Shown here: positions 1 to 12,000 of the stretch, piece by piece
How the letters are laid out: each line of letters begins with the position of its first letter
How positions within the stretch are numbered: the stretch's first letter is position 1
NCBI GenBank assembly: GCA_025642075.2
Contig: JAODUO010000195.1
Span: forward strand, 410,001 to 474,000
Reading direction: 5' to 3'
From: Ridgeia piscesae
Taxonomy: Eukaryota; Annelida; Polychaeta; Sabellida; Siboglinidae
DNA length: 64,000 bases
Position numbers and translations under genes: made by a program
Notes under the pieces: model-generated
Database searches by the model: none
What the model was told of the DNA's origin: nothing
Seen by the model: only the letters and a program-made list of their open reading frames with translations

Positions 1-327
1 AATAACCGCGAATGTAGCGGCACTGATTCTTGGTTAATGTTACTTGGTAAACTCACCTCTCAAGGAACATGTTTTTGCTTTCCACGTGTGACATCCAATG
101 CCGGGAATGCGACCAACACTATTTGGGCAAACAGCAAAGCCACCAGGCACGCGAGTTGAAGAAAACCTATCGTGTCGCAAGACGGACATAATCCCACTGG
201 CATATGTCTCTATCTTATCTCATAAAAAACCTAAAGTCTACGTGTGTTTTGTACCATATACTCCAGATGCGCACGGAATTGACAGAAGGAACGAAATCTA
301 ACATCATATTTCGTATTTTTCCCCATG

Positions 328-381
<54 letters not shown>

Positions 382-1320
382 CCATGTCTGGCTCCTGTCA
401 TGAAGCCAGTCATCTGTCTGGTGGTAAGTCAAGTCATTCTATTCATTCTGTTCGACTACAGCTGCTATGACCGGGTGAACAACCGTGTCTGTCCTAAGCA
501 AACTTCCCACGATCAACTTACCCCCTCCCCATTTTGCCCTGTTTTCAGACGTTTTTGTATCTATGTGTGTATACTCTTCACACTTTTTCACATCCTTCTC
601 CATATTGCCGTCCCGCCGAAAAGTTATGGGGCTGAAGCGCGTGTACGTTCCGTGTGACGTAATACACGTTCTGTGTGACGTGAAACTAGCCACGCTCCTA
701 GCACTACTGGCAGCCTTAGCGAGGAGAACTTATACCAATAATGTGATAATATACCGTAGTTTGTAAGTCAAATTAAAACGTGACCCATTCGTTTGCAATA
801 GTGCTATTTTTTTCTTTCAATATTGTATTCGCATTAAAGTACAGAGTTATGTGTACAGTAGATAAGGATTACAATAATACCATAACACATTTAGTAGTAT
901 ATTATTATCATAATATAACTATATATACACAAGCTATTGCTCGACACATTTATAAAATGTTACCGTATTCATTGAACCCTTACTATAACATGTTACTTTC
1001 ATTATATTACTATATTCAACCTATTGCTCAGAACTTTTAAAATTTAACCAGATTCATTTTATCTATCGACACGTGACATATATCTGCTGTAAACGATTGT
1101 TTTTGAATAGTGTCTTACAAATTTAGTAATATCTCAGCACAAACTCTTAGCACAGCATATCTTACATCCAAAATTTCTAAACTTGCATTAATTAATAAAT
1201 ATATATTTCTTCAATCTTTTAACTGGTGACTGTGATGTTGACTACGATGGTGATATTTGTAGCTTACGGGCTTTTACGCTATTTAGTGCTATTTCATGTA
1301 ACGTTGGCAAAACATTTCTT
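1..1320. other. AT-rich sequence, no gene recognised
   Basis: I see no exon-like or conserved coding sequence here. The short open frames are interrupted or run through a TA microsatellite. The stretch 780-1320 is strongly AT-rich. Confidence 0.6.
329..379. repeat. (TA)n microsatellite
   Basis: About 25 uninterrupted TA dinucleotides. The Tyr-Ile peptides read through it are artefacts of the repeat. Confidence 0.97.
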
Positions 1321-1332
1321 TCAAAAGGTCTA

Positions 1333-1359
1333 TCACGTGACGGCGACGAAGTGACGTCA
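1333..1359. promoter_or_regulatory. Paired palindromic sites: E-box-like TCACGTGA and full CRE TGACGTCA
   Basis: TCACGTGA lies at 1333-1340 and a perfect CREB/ATF palindrome TGACGTCA at 1352-1359, 11 bases apart, in a locally CpG-containing block (about 1330-1450). Both are perfect 8-bp palindromes. They could belong to a promoter, but I see no first exon beside them, so the regulatory role is inference. Confidence 0.3.
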
Positions 1360-1509
1360 TAATCAGCGCTCGGTAACTTACGGCTGGGGCTTACGTGCAA
1401 TGTCGGCAAGCGCCCGATGTCGAATTCAGCTATCGATCCGTCAGCTCAGTTTCACCAGCCGCTGAACAACATGCGTTAGTCAGGAACCCTCTTCATATCA
1501 AGGAAAAAT

Positions 1510-1860
1510 AAGAGGGAAACCAGCCACGGAGACAATTTGGAAGAATTTGCACGAACATTTAGCAGATAAATTCAACTTGGCAATACTTATTTATAATTCT
1601 TGCGTAAGTTTCTATTCTATCTGGAAGAGAACTAGCCGTGGGAAGTCGTTCCTTCAGACAAGCTGGCACACAAAGTTGTATGAAATTTGGAGAGTCAAAT
1701 CAACCACGGAGAACGTTTGCAATCAACAGTTACACGAACATTTATTAGGTCAGTCTAGCAATAATTGCCGATTTAACTTTTGCGTCAGTTTACCCGATCT
1801 TGTGTAGAACTAGCCAGGGAGCAGACGATCGATGAACCATCAAAAAAGTTGTGTAAAAAA
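1510..1860. repeat. Diverged tandem duplication, about 178-bp unit
   Basis: The landmarks cacggaga, cacgaacattta and aactagcc recur at a spacing of about 178 bp (for example 1629 and 1807). A third, partial start is visible near 1862 (gtcaagtcaacacggag). The copies are clearly diverged, so this is an old duplication. Confidence 0.7.
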
Positions 1861-1975
1861 GCAGAGGGTCAAGTCAACACGGAGGGTTTAACGTTACATC
1901 TGGAACAGTAGGTAGCAGTCAGTATGATTCAGTAATGATAACAAATATATTCATGAATGAGGATGGAAAAAAATG

Positions 1976-2165
1976 ACTTCTCGTCGGGGAATTGAACTCT
2001 GGTCTCCCGCGTGACATGCGCTATACTAACTGATATACGTGCACAAGTGAATGTCTGTATATATTTGTCAGTCGGTTCGAACCGCTAACTGACTCTACAT
2101 CACGACTTAGGGCCCCCCCAGAGGTAGACGGAGGGTACAGCAACATCAGCACCCACAGCTGGCCC
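1976..2165 (-). pseudogene. tRNA-Asp-derived sequence with shared 5' flank (inverted arm)
   Basis: Read on the minus strand, this contains GTTAGTATAG, then TGTCACGCGGGAGACC, then GTTCAATTCCCCGACGA: the D-arm, anticodon arm and T-arm of tRNA-Asp(GTC). The D-loop to anticodon-stem segment is altered, which breaks the cloverleaf. The sequence upstream of this tRNA body matches the sequence upstream of the intact tRNA at 2511, so the two are inverted copies of one larger unit. It is probably a pseudo-tRNA or a SINE-like copy. Confidence 0.65.
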
Positions 2166-2286
2166 AAGCACACACATGCACGCACACAAAATCACACACA
2201 CACACGTGCGTATGCTCATATACAAACACACCCACGAGCACGGACAGCACGCACACGCACACGCACACGCACACGCACACGCATAC

Positions 2287-2350
<64 letters not shown>
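2162..2350. repeat. CA-rich microsatellite followed by (TA)n
   Basis: An interrupted CA/CG-A tract runs to about 2284, followed by about 30 TA units. It lies between the two arms of the tRNA-Asp-bearing inverted repeat. Confidence 0.95.
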
Positions 2351-2354
<4 letters not shown>

Positions 2355-2402
2355 TACATATTCATACTCATATAGACAAATATATATACACACTTTGTAG
2401 TG

Positions 2403-2510
2403 CGCCAGCTGTGGGTGTTTATGCCACGTGATGTAGCGTCAGTTAGCGGTTCGTACCAACTGACCAGACAAATATACACAAACATTCACTTGTGCACCTG
2501 TATCAGCCGT
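2403..2510 (+). repeat. 5' flank of the tRNA-Asp unit, inverted copy of 2030-2165
   Basis: The words ccagctgtgggtg, gtcagttagcggttcg and acattcacttgtgcac occur here, and in reverse complement at 2030-2165. The shared flank shows that the repeat unit extends at least 100 bp beyond the tRNA body. Confidence 0.75.
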
Positions 2511-2582
2511 TCCCCGTTAGTATAGTGGTGAGTATCCCCGCCTGTCACGCGGGAGACCGGGGTTCAATTCCCCGACGAGGAG
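2511..2582 (+). tRNA. tRNA-Asp (anticodon GTC)
   Basis: The 72-base sequence folds as a standard cloverleaf. The D-arm is GTATAGTGGTGAGTAT; the anticodon stem CCCGC/GCGGG carries loop CTGTCAC with anticodon GTC at 2544-2546; the T-arm is CCGGGGTTCAATTCCCCG; the discriminator is G. Acceptor pairing of TCCCCGT with ACGAGGA leaves one C-A mismatch at the fourth pair, where the usual animal gene has a pair. No intron is seen. Because its flank is shared with a damaged inverted copy at 1976-2165, it could be one member of a dispersed tRNA-derived repeat rather than a housekeeping gene. Confidence 0.75.
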
Positions 2583-2689
2583 GCAAATTTTTGTTTCTCA
2601 TTAATAAATACGTTTTTTTTTAATTAGTGAATTATAATTTATATATTTATATGATGTATACATTTGTTGCACCAACGTGTGTTCCGGTT

Positions 2690-3710
<1,021 letters not shown>

Positions 3711-3788
<78 letters not shown>

Positions 3789-3813
3789 AGATATAGATAT
3801 AGATATAGATATA
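3711..3813. repeat. (TA)n passing into a (ATAGAT)n array
   Basis: About 30 TA units are followed by about seven hexamers of ATAGAT, a compound microsatellite just outside the transposon's right end. Confidence 0.95.
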
Positions 3814-3914
3814 TAATAAATATAAGGATAGACTAAATTAAGCTAAGCTGGTGTTTTTATTTATTTACCTACAATTAATTTACCTTTTTTCCGCGATGTT
3901 TTTATTGCTGTATG

Positions 3915-4466
3915 CAATCTCCATCACACATCAACCGTTAGACTGCGATATGATCACCGTATTGCCCGCCACCTAATGGTTGCTGTCTGATTAAGATTGC
4001 TAAAGGAAAGGAAGGGAGTTTTGTCAAATCGACCCCGTAAAGGGGTAAGGCAAGTTCAAAGACGCACTTCCGCTATGAAACTATACTTTTATTGGGCATA
4101 GTTCGGTGGTTGGGCAGCCTGGGGCATTACTTCACCATCACACAGACCAATCCACCCATCCAAAATGCCAATCTCCATCACACATCAACCGTTAGACTGC
4201 GATATGATCACCGTATTGCCCGCCACCTAATGGTTGCTGTCTGATTAAGATTGCTAAAGGAAAGGAAGGGAGTTTTGTCAAATCGACCCCGTAAAGGGGT
4301 AAGGCAAGTTCAAAGACGCACTTCCGCTATGAAACTATACTTTTATTGGGCATAGTTCGGTGGTTGGGCAGCCTGGGGCATTACTTCACCATCACACAGA
4401 CCAATCCACCCATCCAAAATGCCAATCTCCATCACACATCAACCGTTAGACTGCGATATGATCACC
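3915..4466. repeat. 254-bp tandem repeat, about 2.2 copies
   Basis: The unit beginning caatctccatcacacatc starts at 3915, 4169 and 4423, exactly 254 bp apart. The two full copies look identical over long stretches, which implies a recent duplication or assembly-level redundancy. Each unit contains the hairpin-forming accccgtaaaggggt. No coding content recognised. Confidence 0.92.
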
Positions 4467-4960
4467 CACTAACCCACCCACCCACCCACCGTGTTGGCAA
4501 GAAAATTAGATTCGGACCAGTGACAGCTGGTGAAACTACACGGGTCAGCGTCGATTTGCTGCTCGAGACGAGACAATCCGTAACGAATCGCAAGACGACA
4601 CGACCAGACCAAAGGCTCCGCTAGACGCTGCAACGAGACACGCACTGAACAATGACTTGTCAGATAGCGTCAGGCGACATTAAGCCGTATCGAATTGGGT
4701 GCTAGTCACTCTACAGGTTATCTGTCATTCATTCCGCTACAGAATTACTGGGTAGCGAATGTCGAATTCCAAATGGCCATCGTAGCCGTTACAATTAGGT
4801 TTACGTTACAACTTTTATTATACTTAATTACTATTATGGGTTTTAATTAAAGGCATGTGACGTGGTTGAGAATATAATATAAAGATTGTCGCAACGACAT
4901 TAATTTTTTTTGCTCTCATTTCACAATGTATATTTTTCGTCGTACAAGATTAACTTAGCA
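4467..4960. other. No gene recognised
   Basis: A moderately GC-containing stretch (4500-4700) followed by AT-rich sequence. An open frame begins in the 254-bp repeat, but its peptide resembles nothing I know. Confidence 0.5.
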
Positions 4961-4962
4961 AA

Positions 4963-5025
4963 ATACAATATCAATATCAATATCAATATCAATATCAATA
5001 TCAATATCAATATCAATATCAATAT

Positions 5026-5061
<36 letters not shown>
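4963..5061. repeat. (ATCAAT)n hexamer array followed by (TA)n
   Basis: About ten near-perfect hexamers run to about 5026, followed by TA units. Confidence 0.95.
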
Positions 5062-5064
<3 letters not shown>

Positions 5065-5249
5065 GATACTATCCACATGTTGTTTGTTGTTTAATTAATA
5101 ACTGATAACTTCAAATCTTTTTAAAATAGTATTCTTGAATTCGTATAATTTTTTCTAAGAATACTTGATATCTACCCCGACGGAAACATGAAGGAAACAA
5201 ACCATTAGGTAAATATTGAAATAATTAGTAACAACATGTATACAATAGT

Positions 5250-6253
5250 GGATCCATGACATTTTGGTAAAGGACACTTTGGTAATGGACATTTCGGTAA
5301 TAGACATTTCGGTAACAGGACATTTCGGTAACAAGACATTTCGGTAACTAGACATTTCGGTAACTAGACATTTCGGTAACAAGATATTACGGTAAAACTA
5401 ATGAAAATAATTAGAGTCCAGTCTGCCATATTAGGAGGTAACCTGTTGAGATGTCAGTCAGTTAAACCATTTATAAATTAGGATGGTCCAGACTTGGAAC
5501 TTAGCTTTCTACCAGTAGTCAGGCAAGGTGTAAAGTAGTGCTTGCCTCTGAAGGGAACATGGTTTCCAAATGGCAGTGGTGGTGGCTAAGATCCAAGTGG
5601 GGTTTTGTCCTGGATTCGGTGGCTAAAGTGTTCAACCACTACAGCAAATCACTGGCTAGCAATACACATTTAAATTCAGACACACATAAGGTGAAGCTAT
5701 ACATGTGAACATGGAGCTATCAACAACAACCAGGGAGAAAGCAAAGCATACAGAAAAAAATGACATAATATTGATAAGGTGGCGTTGTACATGTCGTGCA
5801 AGCAAGCACTGCCCTGTAGTGTATACACCGACTTGCTACAAGCATATCCAGTATTAAAAACTGACCACAACCTATGAAGCTAGAAGTTGACAGATGCCGT
5901 ACGGAAATGCATATACGTGCTGCTGCAAGTAACGACCCGCCAGCTTGTATTTACGCTGACAACACCACAGCATTGACAGGTGCAGCTAAGGCGATTCTAC
6001 CAAGTGTCGATACGTATAATTGTTTTAAAAGAAATATTCCTTTATAGAATATTTATTTGTTTTACCAAAATGCCATGCTACCAAAATGTATGTTACCAAG
6101 ATGTCCTATTACCAAAATGTCTGTTACCAAAATGTCCTATTACCGAAATGTCCTATTACCGAAATGTCCATTTACCGAAATGTCCTGTTACCGAAATGTC
6201 AGTTACCAAAACGTCCATTACCAAAGTGTCCTTTAACGAAATGTCTGGATACC
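5250..6253 (+). mobile_element. Foldback-type MULE-like element, copy 2, with 9-10 bp target-site duplication
   Basis: It has the same ends as copy 1 (ggatccatgac and ctggatacc) and the same inverted arrays. It is flanked by atacaatagt at 5240-5249 and 6254-6263, a 10-bp identical repeat (9 if one base belongs to the element end). That length is within reach of the 9-bp duplications typical of Mutator-like elements. This copy keeps more internal sequence than copy 1. Confidence 0.82.
5877..6047 (+). pseudogene. Transposase-like N-terminal remnant downstream of a broken FLYWCH
   Basis: A 56-codon open segment continues the KLEV tail of the FLYWCH region with VDRCRTEMHIRAAASND, then PPACIYAD, then AKAILPSVDTYNCFKRNI, ending in TAG. 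The order (an Arg/Ala-rich helix, a Pro-Pro-Ala-x-Ile strand, Leu-Pro-Ser, then a basic tail) is what follows FLYWCH in Mutator-like transposases. The upstream finger at about 5710-5876 is damaged: a segment around the Gly-Tyr block is deleted and the terminal His-x-His is cut by a stop. The catalytic core is absent. Confidence 0.55.
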
Positions 6254-6513
6254 ATACAATAGTACTCTTTTAAAGAGATTATCTATATTTATAATTACTC
6301 CTAATAAAGACCGGAGAAAACAATGATAATATGGACGTTGGATTCTGTGTACTATGTACGTGTAATAGTAATAGATTACTAATATATCGTCGCTGTTCAT
6401 AAGTATTTAGTCCGAATAATATGTTTCCTCTCCTGGTGTGAAATGGAAATACACACTTTAGTCGGATCTGTCCGAGTAAATTAAAATGATCGGAGGGAAA
6501 TGTTCGAAACTCT
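6254..6513. other. Spacer between elements
   Basis: AT-rich unique-looking sequence between copies 2 and 3. No coding signal. Confidence 0.5.
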
Positions 6514-7057
6514 GGATCCATGACATTTTGGTAAAAGACAATTTAATAATGGGCATTTTTATAACAGACATTTTGGTAACTAGACATTTTGGTAACAAGA
6601 CAATTTGGTAACAAGACATTTTGGTAAAACTATTGAAAATAATCAGAGTCCAGTCTGTCATATCAGGAGGTAACCTGTTGCGATGTCAGTCAGTTAAACC
6701 ATTTGTAAATTAGGATGGTCCAGACTTTAGACAGGGAACTTGGCTTCCCTGCAGGCAGGCAAGGTAAGGTAGTGCTTGCATTTGTACGGAACATGGCTTC
6801 CAAATAGCAGTGGTGGTGGCTAGAGTGTTCAACCACTACAGCCAACCAGTGGCTAGCATGACACATTTAAATCCAGAAACACTTAATGTGAAGCTATACA
6901 TGTGAATATGGAGTTATTAACACAACCAGGGGAAAAGCAAGGCTTTTGTGGAATGGCTATGCGTATACCAAGCATAATAGAAAAAATGGCATGATAAGGT
7001 GGCGTTGTACATGTGCAAGCAAGCATTGCCCTGCTAATGCGTACACCGACTTGGTAT

Positions 7058-7066
7058 GTAGTATGT
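7058..7066. repeat. Target-site duplication, left copy (gtagtatgt)
   Basis: The 9-mer gtagtatgt lies immediately before copy 4 and recurs at 8007-8015 immediately after it. Nine bases is the duplication length expected for Mutator-like transposition. Confidence 0.7.
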
Positions 7067-8006
7067 GGTATCCAGACATTTCGGTAAAGGACACTTTGGT
7101 AATGGACGTTTTGGTAACTGACATTTCGGTAACAGGACATTTCGGTAACAGGACATTTCGGTAACAGGACATTTCGTTAACTGGACATTTCGGTAATAGG
7201 ACATTTTGGTAACAGACATTTTGTTAATAGGACATCTTGGTAACCTACATTTTGGTAGCATGGCATTTTGGTAAAACCAATAAATATTCTATAAAGGCAT
7301 ATTTCTTTAAAACAAATTACCTCTAGCTTCATAGGTTCAGGACAGTGGTTGTGGTCAATTTGTAACACTGGATATGCTGGTAGCAAGTCTGTGTATGCAC
7401 TAGCAGGGCAGAGCTTGCTTGCACGACATGTACAATGCCACCTTATCATGTCATTTTTCTCTGTATGCTTGGTATAGCCATTCAACAATAGCTTTGCTTT
7501 TCCCCTGGTTGTTGTTGATAGCTCCATGTTCACATGTATAGCTTCACCTTATGTGTGTCTGGATTTAAATGTGTCCTGCTAGCCAGTGATTTGCTGTAGT
7601 GGTTGAACACTTTAGCCACCACCACTGCTATTTGGAAGCCATGTTCCCTTCAGAGGCAAGCACTACTTTACATTAAAGAAGTAGTAGAAAGCTAAGTTCC
7701 ATGTCTGGACCATCCTAATTTACAAATGGTTTAACTGACTGACATCTCAACAGGTTACCTCCTAATATGGCAGACTGGACTCTGATTATTTTCAGTAGTT
7801 TTACCGAAATGTCTTAATTGCTACCGAAATGTCTTAATTGTTACCGAATTGTCTAGTTACCGAAATGTCTAGTTACCGAAATGTCTAGTTACCGAAATGT
7901 CCTGTTACCGAAATGTCCTGTTACCGAAATGTCCTGTTACCGAAATGTCTATTACCGAAATGTCCATTACCAAAGTGTCCTTTACCAAAATGTCATGGAT
8001 CCCATA
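7067..8006 (-). mobile_element. Foldback-type MULE-like element, copy 4, nested in copy 3
   Basis: On the plus strand it begins ggtatccagac and ends gtcatggatccc followed by cata, i.e. the family in reverse orientation. Both terminal arrays are long and regular: repeated ggacatttcggtaaca on the left, repeated ttaccgaaatgtcctg on the right. The interior is a near-complete reverse copy of the copy 1 interior. Matching 9-bp flanks support a real transposition into copy 3. Confidence 0.82.
7318..7533 (-). pseudogene. FLYWCH zinc-finger remnant inside copy 4
   Basis: Reading from 7533 on the minus strand gives MNMELSTTTRGKAKLL, GYTKHTEKNDMIRWHC, ASKLCPASAYTDLL and DHNHCPEP, almost identical to the copy 1 remnant. 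Conservation of this open frame between two copies is notable for an otherwise non-coding element. Downstream it enters the terminal array with no transposase core. Confidence 0.65.
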
Positions 8007-8015
8007 GTAGTATGT
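8007..8015. repeat. Target-site duplication, right copy (gtagtatgt)
   Basis: Matches 7058-7066 exactly. Confidence 0.7.
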
Positions 8016-8331
8016 ACCAGCAAATCCAGCGTTGAAAACCGACCACAACCTACCAAAATATATGTTACCAAGATGTCCTATTACCAAAATGTCCTATACC
8101 AAAAATGTTCAGTTACAGAAATGTCCTGTTACCGAAATATCCTGTTACCAAAATGTCTGTTACCAAAAACGTCCATTACCAAAGTGTCTTTTACCAAAAT
8201 GTCTGGATACCCATCACCCCCACCTCTCAGATAGGAAAAAGGAGAAATACACTCTAGACAAATGCAAATTGTGCCAGCGTCATCTTTACAATACTAGTAG
8301 CATTATTTTTAATCCTTGACGTGAGGTCCGG

Positions 8332-8435
<104 letters not shown>

Positions 8436-8511
8436 ATACACATAACTACACCCACGCCCACACGCTCACACGCTCACACGCTCACACACGCACGCATGCA
8501 CGCGCGCACAC

Positions 8512-9540
8512 AAACTCTGTAAAAGAACTGGGTATGCCCTATTTATAAATTCGCAGCCACTCGCTTGTTTGCTTTCACGAACCAAACAAAACTGGTTGTG
8601 TAGCTGCACCGAAAGATTACACCACACATAGAGATCGAGAAGTCAAGATTGGAGCTAAAGTGTTGTCATGTGCGAAAAGGCGCCGCTCGGTGAGAAGCCG
8701 GTGCGAGACGTTTCACGGCAATCCCAGTTTCACAGGTACTTAGCTACTGCAAACGCGATTGATGTGAGTTTATAGTAAGTGGTTCTCGCGAGTTTTCGCC
8801 AGTTCTCGTTGATGGATCGAAATTCGTGTAATACTCAAACGCATTGGCTTCGTCACGTAAGTCGCGGTGATGATCATCATGATGATGATATTGACTGAGG
8901 TAAAACGAACAACGCATTATACAGGTACGGAGTGCGTCTGGATTGATTCATTGGATATCGATAGGAATCACTGTTCAATAGTCAGTTATAACATTCATAG
9001 ACAACCAGGAGTTTCACAATTAACTAATGTCTTTATTTGAATTGTTTGCATTTTGTTAAAGAAAAAAGTAAATTCTTATGTCTTTTATTTTGACATAGCA
9101 ATAGTCTCCACAATGTGGGAACTAACACAACGGCCCTGGGGAAGTAATATTGGAGAACTGAGCAGGAGCTGCAGTACCAGCACTCAGTGTCTCGCTGTTT
9201 CGGGTCATGACATCGGAAAGCAGAGAAGGGTTCTGTTTGTTTGAGGGGGGGGGTGTGTGTTGGATGTTTTATTTTGTGGGGACGTTCTAAATAGTGCCAT
9301 ATCTTGCCGCTCTCCCAAACCCTCCATTTGCACTTTCGGGTTCACCTAAGAACCCACTTACAGGCTCTCCAAAATTCAAATTGATAAAAACTTACTGGAA
9401 GAGCTAATCTTCTCTCCGATGATTCTATTCAGTCTTCCGCCAAAGAAATGTTCACTATGATAACGGTTTACCAATGTAATAACTAAGTATGCTAGTCTCA
9501 GCTTATTCCAGACTCAACAGGGCACATACAGCAAGTACAT
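8512..9540 (+). repeat. Diverged tandem duplication, copy A
   Basis: This shares a long series of landmarks, in the same order, with 9722-10970: ttgtaaaag, ccctattta, gaaagattac, gagaagccg, gcgattgat, cgccagttctcgttgatgg, gaatcactg, caatagtca, gacaac and cgggtcatgacaccgg-type words. Divergence is substantial. No conserved open frame runs through both copies, so I do not call a gene. It starts just after a CA-rich microsatellite, as copy B does. Confidence 0.75.
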
Positions 9541-9721
9541 GTGACTCTGAGGTCCATATGTTGACATTAGGCAGACAATATATACAGTATGTATTCTGAC
9601 CCAATGCTGTGTATATTGAATACAATTATGCAATTAAGCAACAGATTATTGATGCAGCGTACTTTCCTAGCCAGAAGATGGTTTCAAATACACACGCTCA
9701 CGCGCCTGCACACACACACAC

Positions 9722-10232
9722 GCGCGCACATTTTGTAAAAGCAATGACTGTGCCCTATTTACAAATGCACAGCCTCCTGTTTAGTTGCTTTGGCGAGTTA
9801 AACAAGTGGCTCAGAAAGATTACGTCACCGACAGAGAGGTTGGCAATAAAGCTTGGTCACGTGTTAAAAGACGTCGCTCGAATGAGAAGCCGCGGTCACG
9901 CGCCAAGTAGATCACAGATCCACAGATAGTCAGATATCGGGAATGCGATTGATCTGGGAGTTTATTGTAACCCGCAAAATGTTTACGCGCAATTGGTGGT
10001 TCTCACAAATGTATTCGCCAGTTCTCGTTGATGGAACGTGTAATGCTCAATGCGTTGACAGCGTCGCTTGAGCTGTAATGATGATGATTATCACGATGAT
10101 AATGACTCAAGCAAAGCAATTTGTTAATATGTATTTTTAATTACGGTTAAACTAGAGATTTCTTATTTATTTATTATTACTATTATGATTTTATTATTAT
10201 TATTGCAAATTATATATTTCATCTAAAGCGTT

Positions 10233-10294
<62 letters not shown>

Positions 10295-10970
10295 TGCGTG
10301 CGTGCGTGCGTGCGTGCGTGTACGTATGTATGCATGCATGCATACATGTATGTATGTATATATGTAATGTATGTATGTAAGAGTGTTGGGTGATGATAGC
10401 ACATGATGTTGCTTTCATAGCATGTCAAAGGGAATCACTGCTCAATAGTCAATACTGCAGGTATAACATTCGTAGACAACTAAAGTTTCGCAACTAACTT
10501 ATTAATGTTTTTCGGGGGTATCTTTTTATTTTCGTAAGAAAAAGTCAAGCGAAAAATGTTTTTTTTTTGGCATAGCAATTGCCTCTACAATGGGCTAAAT
10601 CGCACTTGCACCGGAAGAAAGTTGACACTGGAGGGCTGAGCTGGAGCTTCAAAACAGCCACTCGTTGTCGCGCTGTCTCGGGTCATGACACCGGAAGCAG
10701 GAGGAGATGTTGTGTGTTGACTTTTTTGCCGCGCCGTTCTAGAATTTCTCAGCACTTGACGCTTTCCTAAAATGTCCAACTTTTCGCCTTAAAATCAAAT
10801 TTCAGGCTCTACAAAACTCAAATTGACTCAAAACTATTGGGGAGCTAAAGCTCTGTCTAGTCCTCCACCAAAGAAAATTATGCAACTATGATATCACCGT
10901 ATCGGGTACCCAATGTAACATCTAAGACGCGGGGCGTATGCTCATCTCAGTGCTCGTTAAATGGAGTCAA
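9722..10970 (+). repeat. Diverged tandem duplication, copy B
   Basis: Second copy of the unit at 8512-9540, displaced by about 1.2-1.5 kb. The offset grows where a GT microsatellite (10236-10380) has expanded inside this copy. Short CpG-containing blocks such as gacgtcgctc and cggtcacgcg are retained in both copies. Confidence 0.75.
10236..10380. repeat. (GT)n passing into CGTG and TGCA/TGTA arrays
   Basis: About 27 GT units, then four-base variants. A compound microsatellite within duplication copy B. Confidence 0.95.
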
Positions 10971-12000
10971 TAATATATTAAACTGTTATTTCACACCTTT
11001 CGCCAATGTTCTGAAGGAATACAATTAAGCCACAAACGATGCAGTGAGTTTTCCTTTTCATAGAAGTCAATCGAGCTAGGTGTAAAATGTCTTTGTTGTT
11101 CTGACAAGAGGCAGTGCCAGCTGGTAACATGAGTCGTCTCGTAACGGAACCACCCTTGTAACGACACTACACATCGAAGCATTAGCGAATGCACAGCTGA
11201 CTTCTCTGAAACAAAGACGTGCGCAGTTATGTGAACATTTCTTCATACAAATCGAACAGCCGCAGCACAAACTGCATAAACTACTACCAAAACCAAGGAC
11301 CACAACACATAATACACGATGCCGTACTCGATACTCTTTACCTAGAGTAAAAACCAACAGGACCAAGAATCGTTTCATTAACTAGTGTCTGTTCAACAAA
11401 AAGAACTCACAGTGACTCTTAACAAACTTTCGTGCATGCTGATATGGATATGTGTAAAATATTGTAAAGCCTTAATTTAGTTTTTAGATCTATATATGTT
11501 AATGTTTTAAACTATGTATTATTTTTTAATAAGTTTAGTCAAATACATTGACTTGTCGGCGTAGCATTTTAACATAAAATATGTTTTAATGTCTTAGATT
11601 ATTATAATTAATTTTATAGATACATATCGTATATTCTCTACATTATAATTTATATTTACGCTAATGTCTTAAATTATGTATTATTTGAATCTATTTTAAG
11701 ACATATACTTTGCATGTTTTATATACACATTTCAATCTTTTTGATTGCCCAGAGAGAATGAAATAAACTTATTATTATTATTATCATTATCTCTACGCTG
11801 GCTCAACTGTGAAGTCGACGGCACATTCATGCCCGAGTCTGCCAAGACGGATATACGCTGAAGACAGTGGACATCGCTCAAGATGAAAGGGGAAGTTGAG
11901 CTAGTGATAGCCTACTCCTTCAGGAATCGCTACTGTTCCTAATGAATAAACTAAACATGTTAATAATACGGCATAACATGGATATAATTACGTCAAACGT
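10971..12000. other. AT-rich sequence, no gene recognised
   Basis: Runs of TTTAATGTCTTA-like sequence and poor coding potential. An open frame on the minus strand around 11076-11378 is Cys/Val-rich low-complexity and matches no family I know. Confidence 0.5.

Larger units (their letters stand above)
6514..8211 (+). mobile_element. Foldback-type MULE-like element, copy 3, interrupted by copy 4
   Basis: The left half (6514 to about 7066) starts with ggatccatgac and a diverged terminal array. It then carries the shared interior down to a FLYWCH remnant (IRWRCTC, KHCPANAYTDL). The right half resumes at about 8016 with the expected continuation (gaccacaacc, then a terminal array) and ends ctggatacc at 8211. 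The 940-bp copy 4 sits between the two halves. I see no clear duplication at the outer ends, and the terminal repeats are more diverged than in other copies, so this is the older insertion. Confidence 0.78.
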
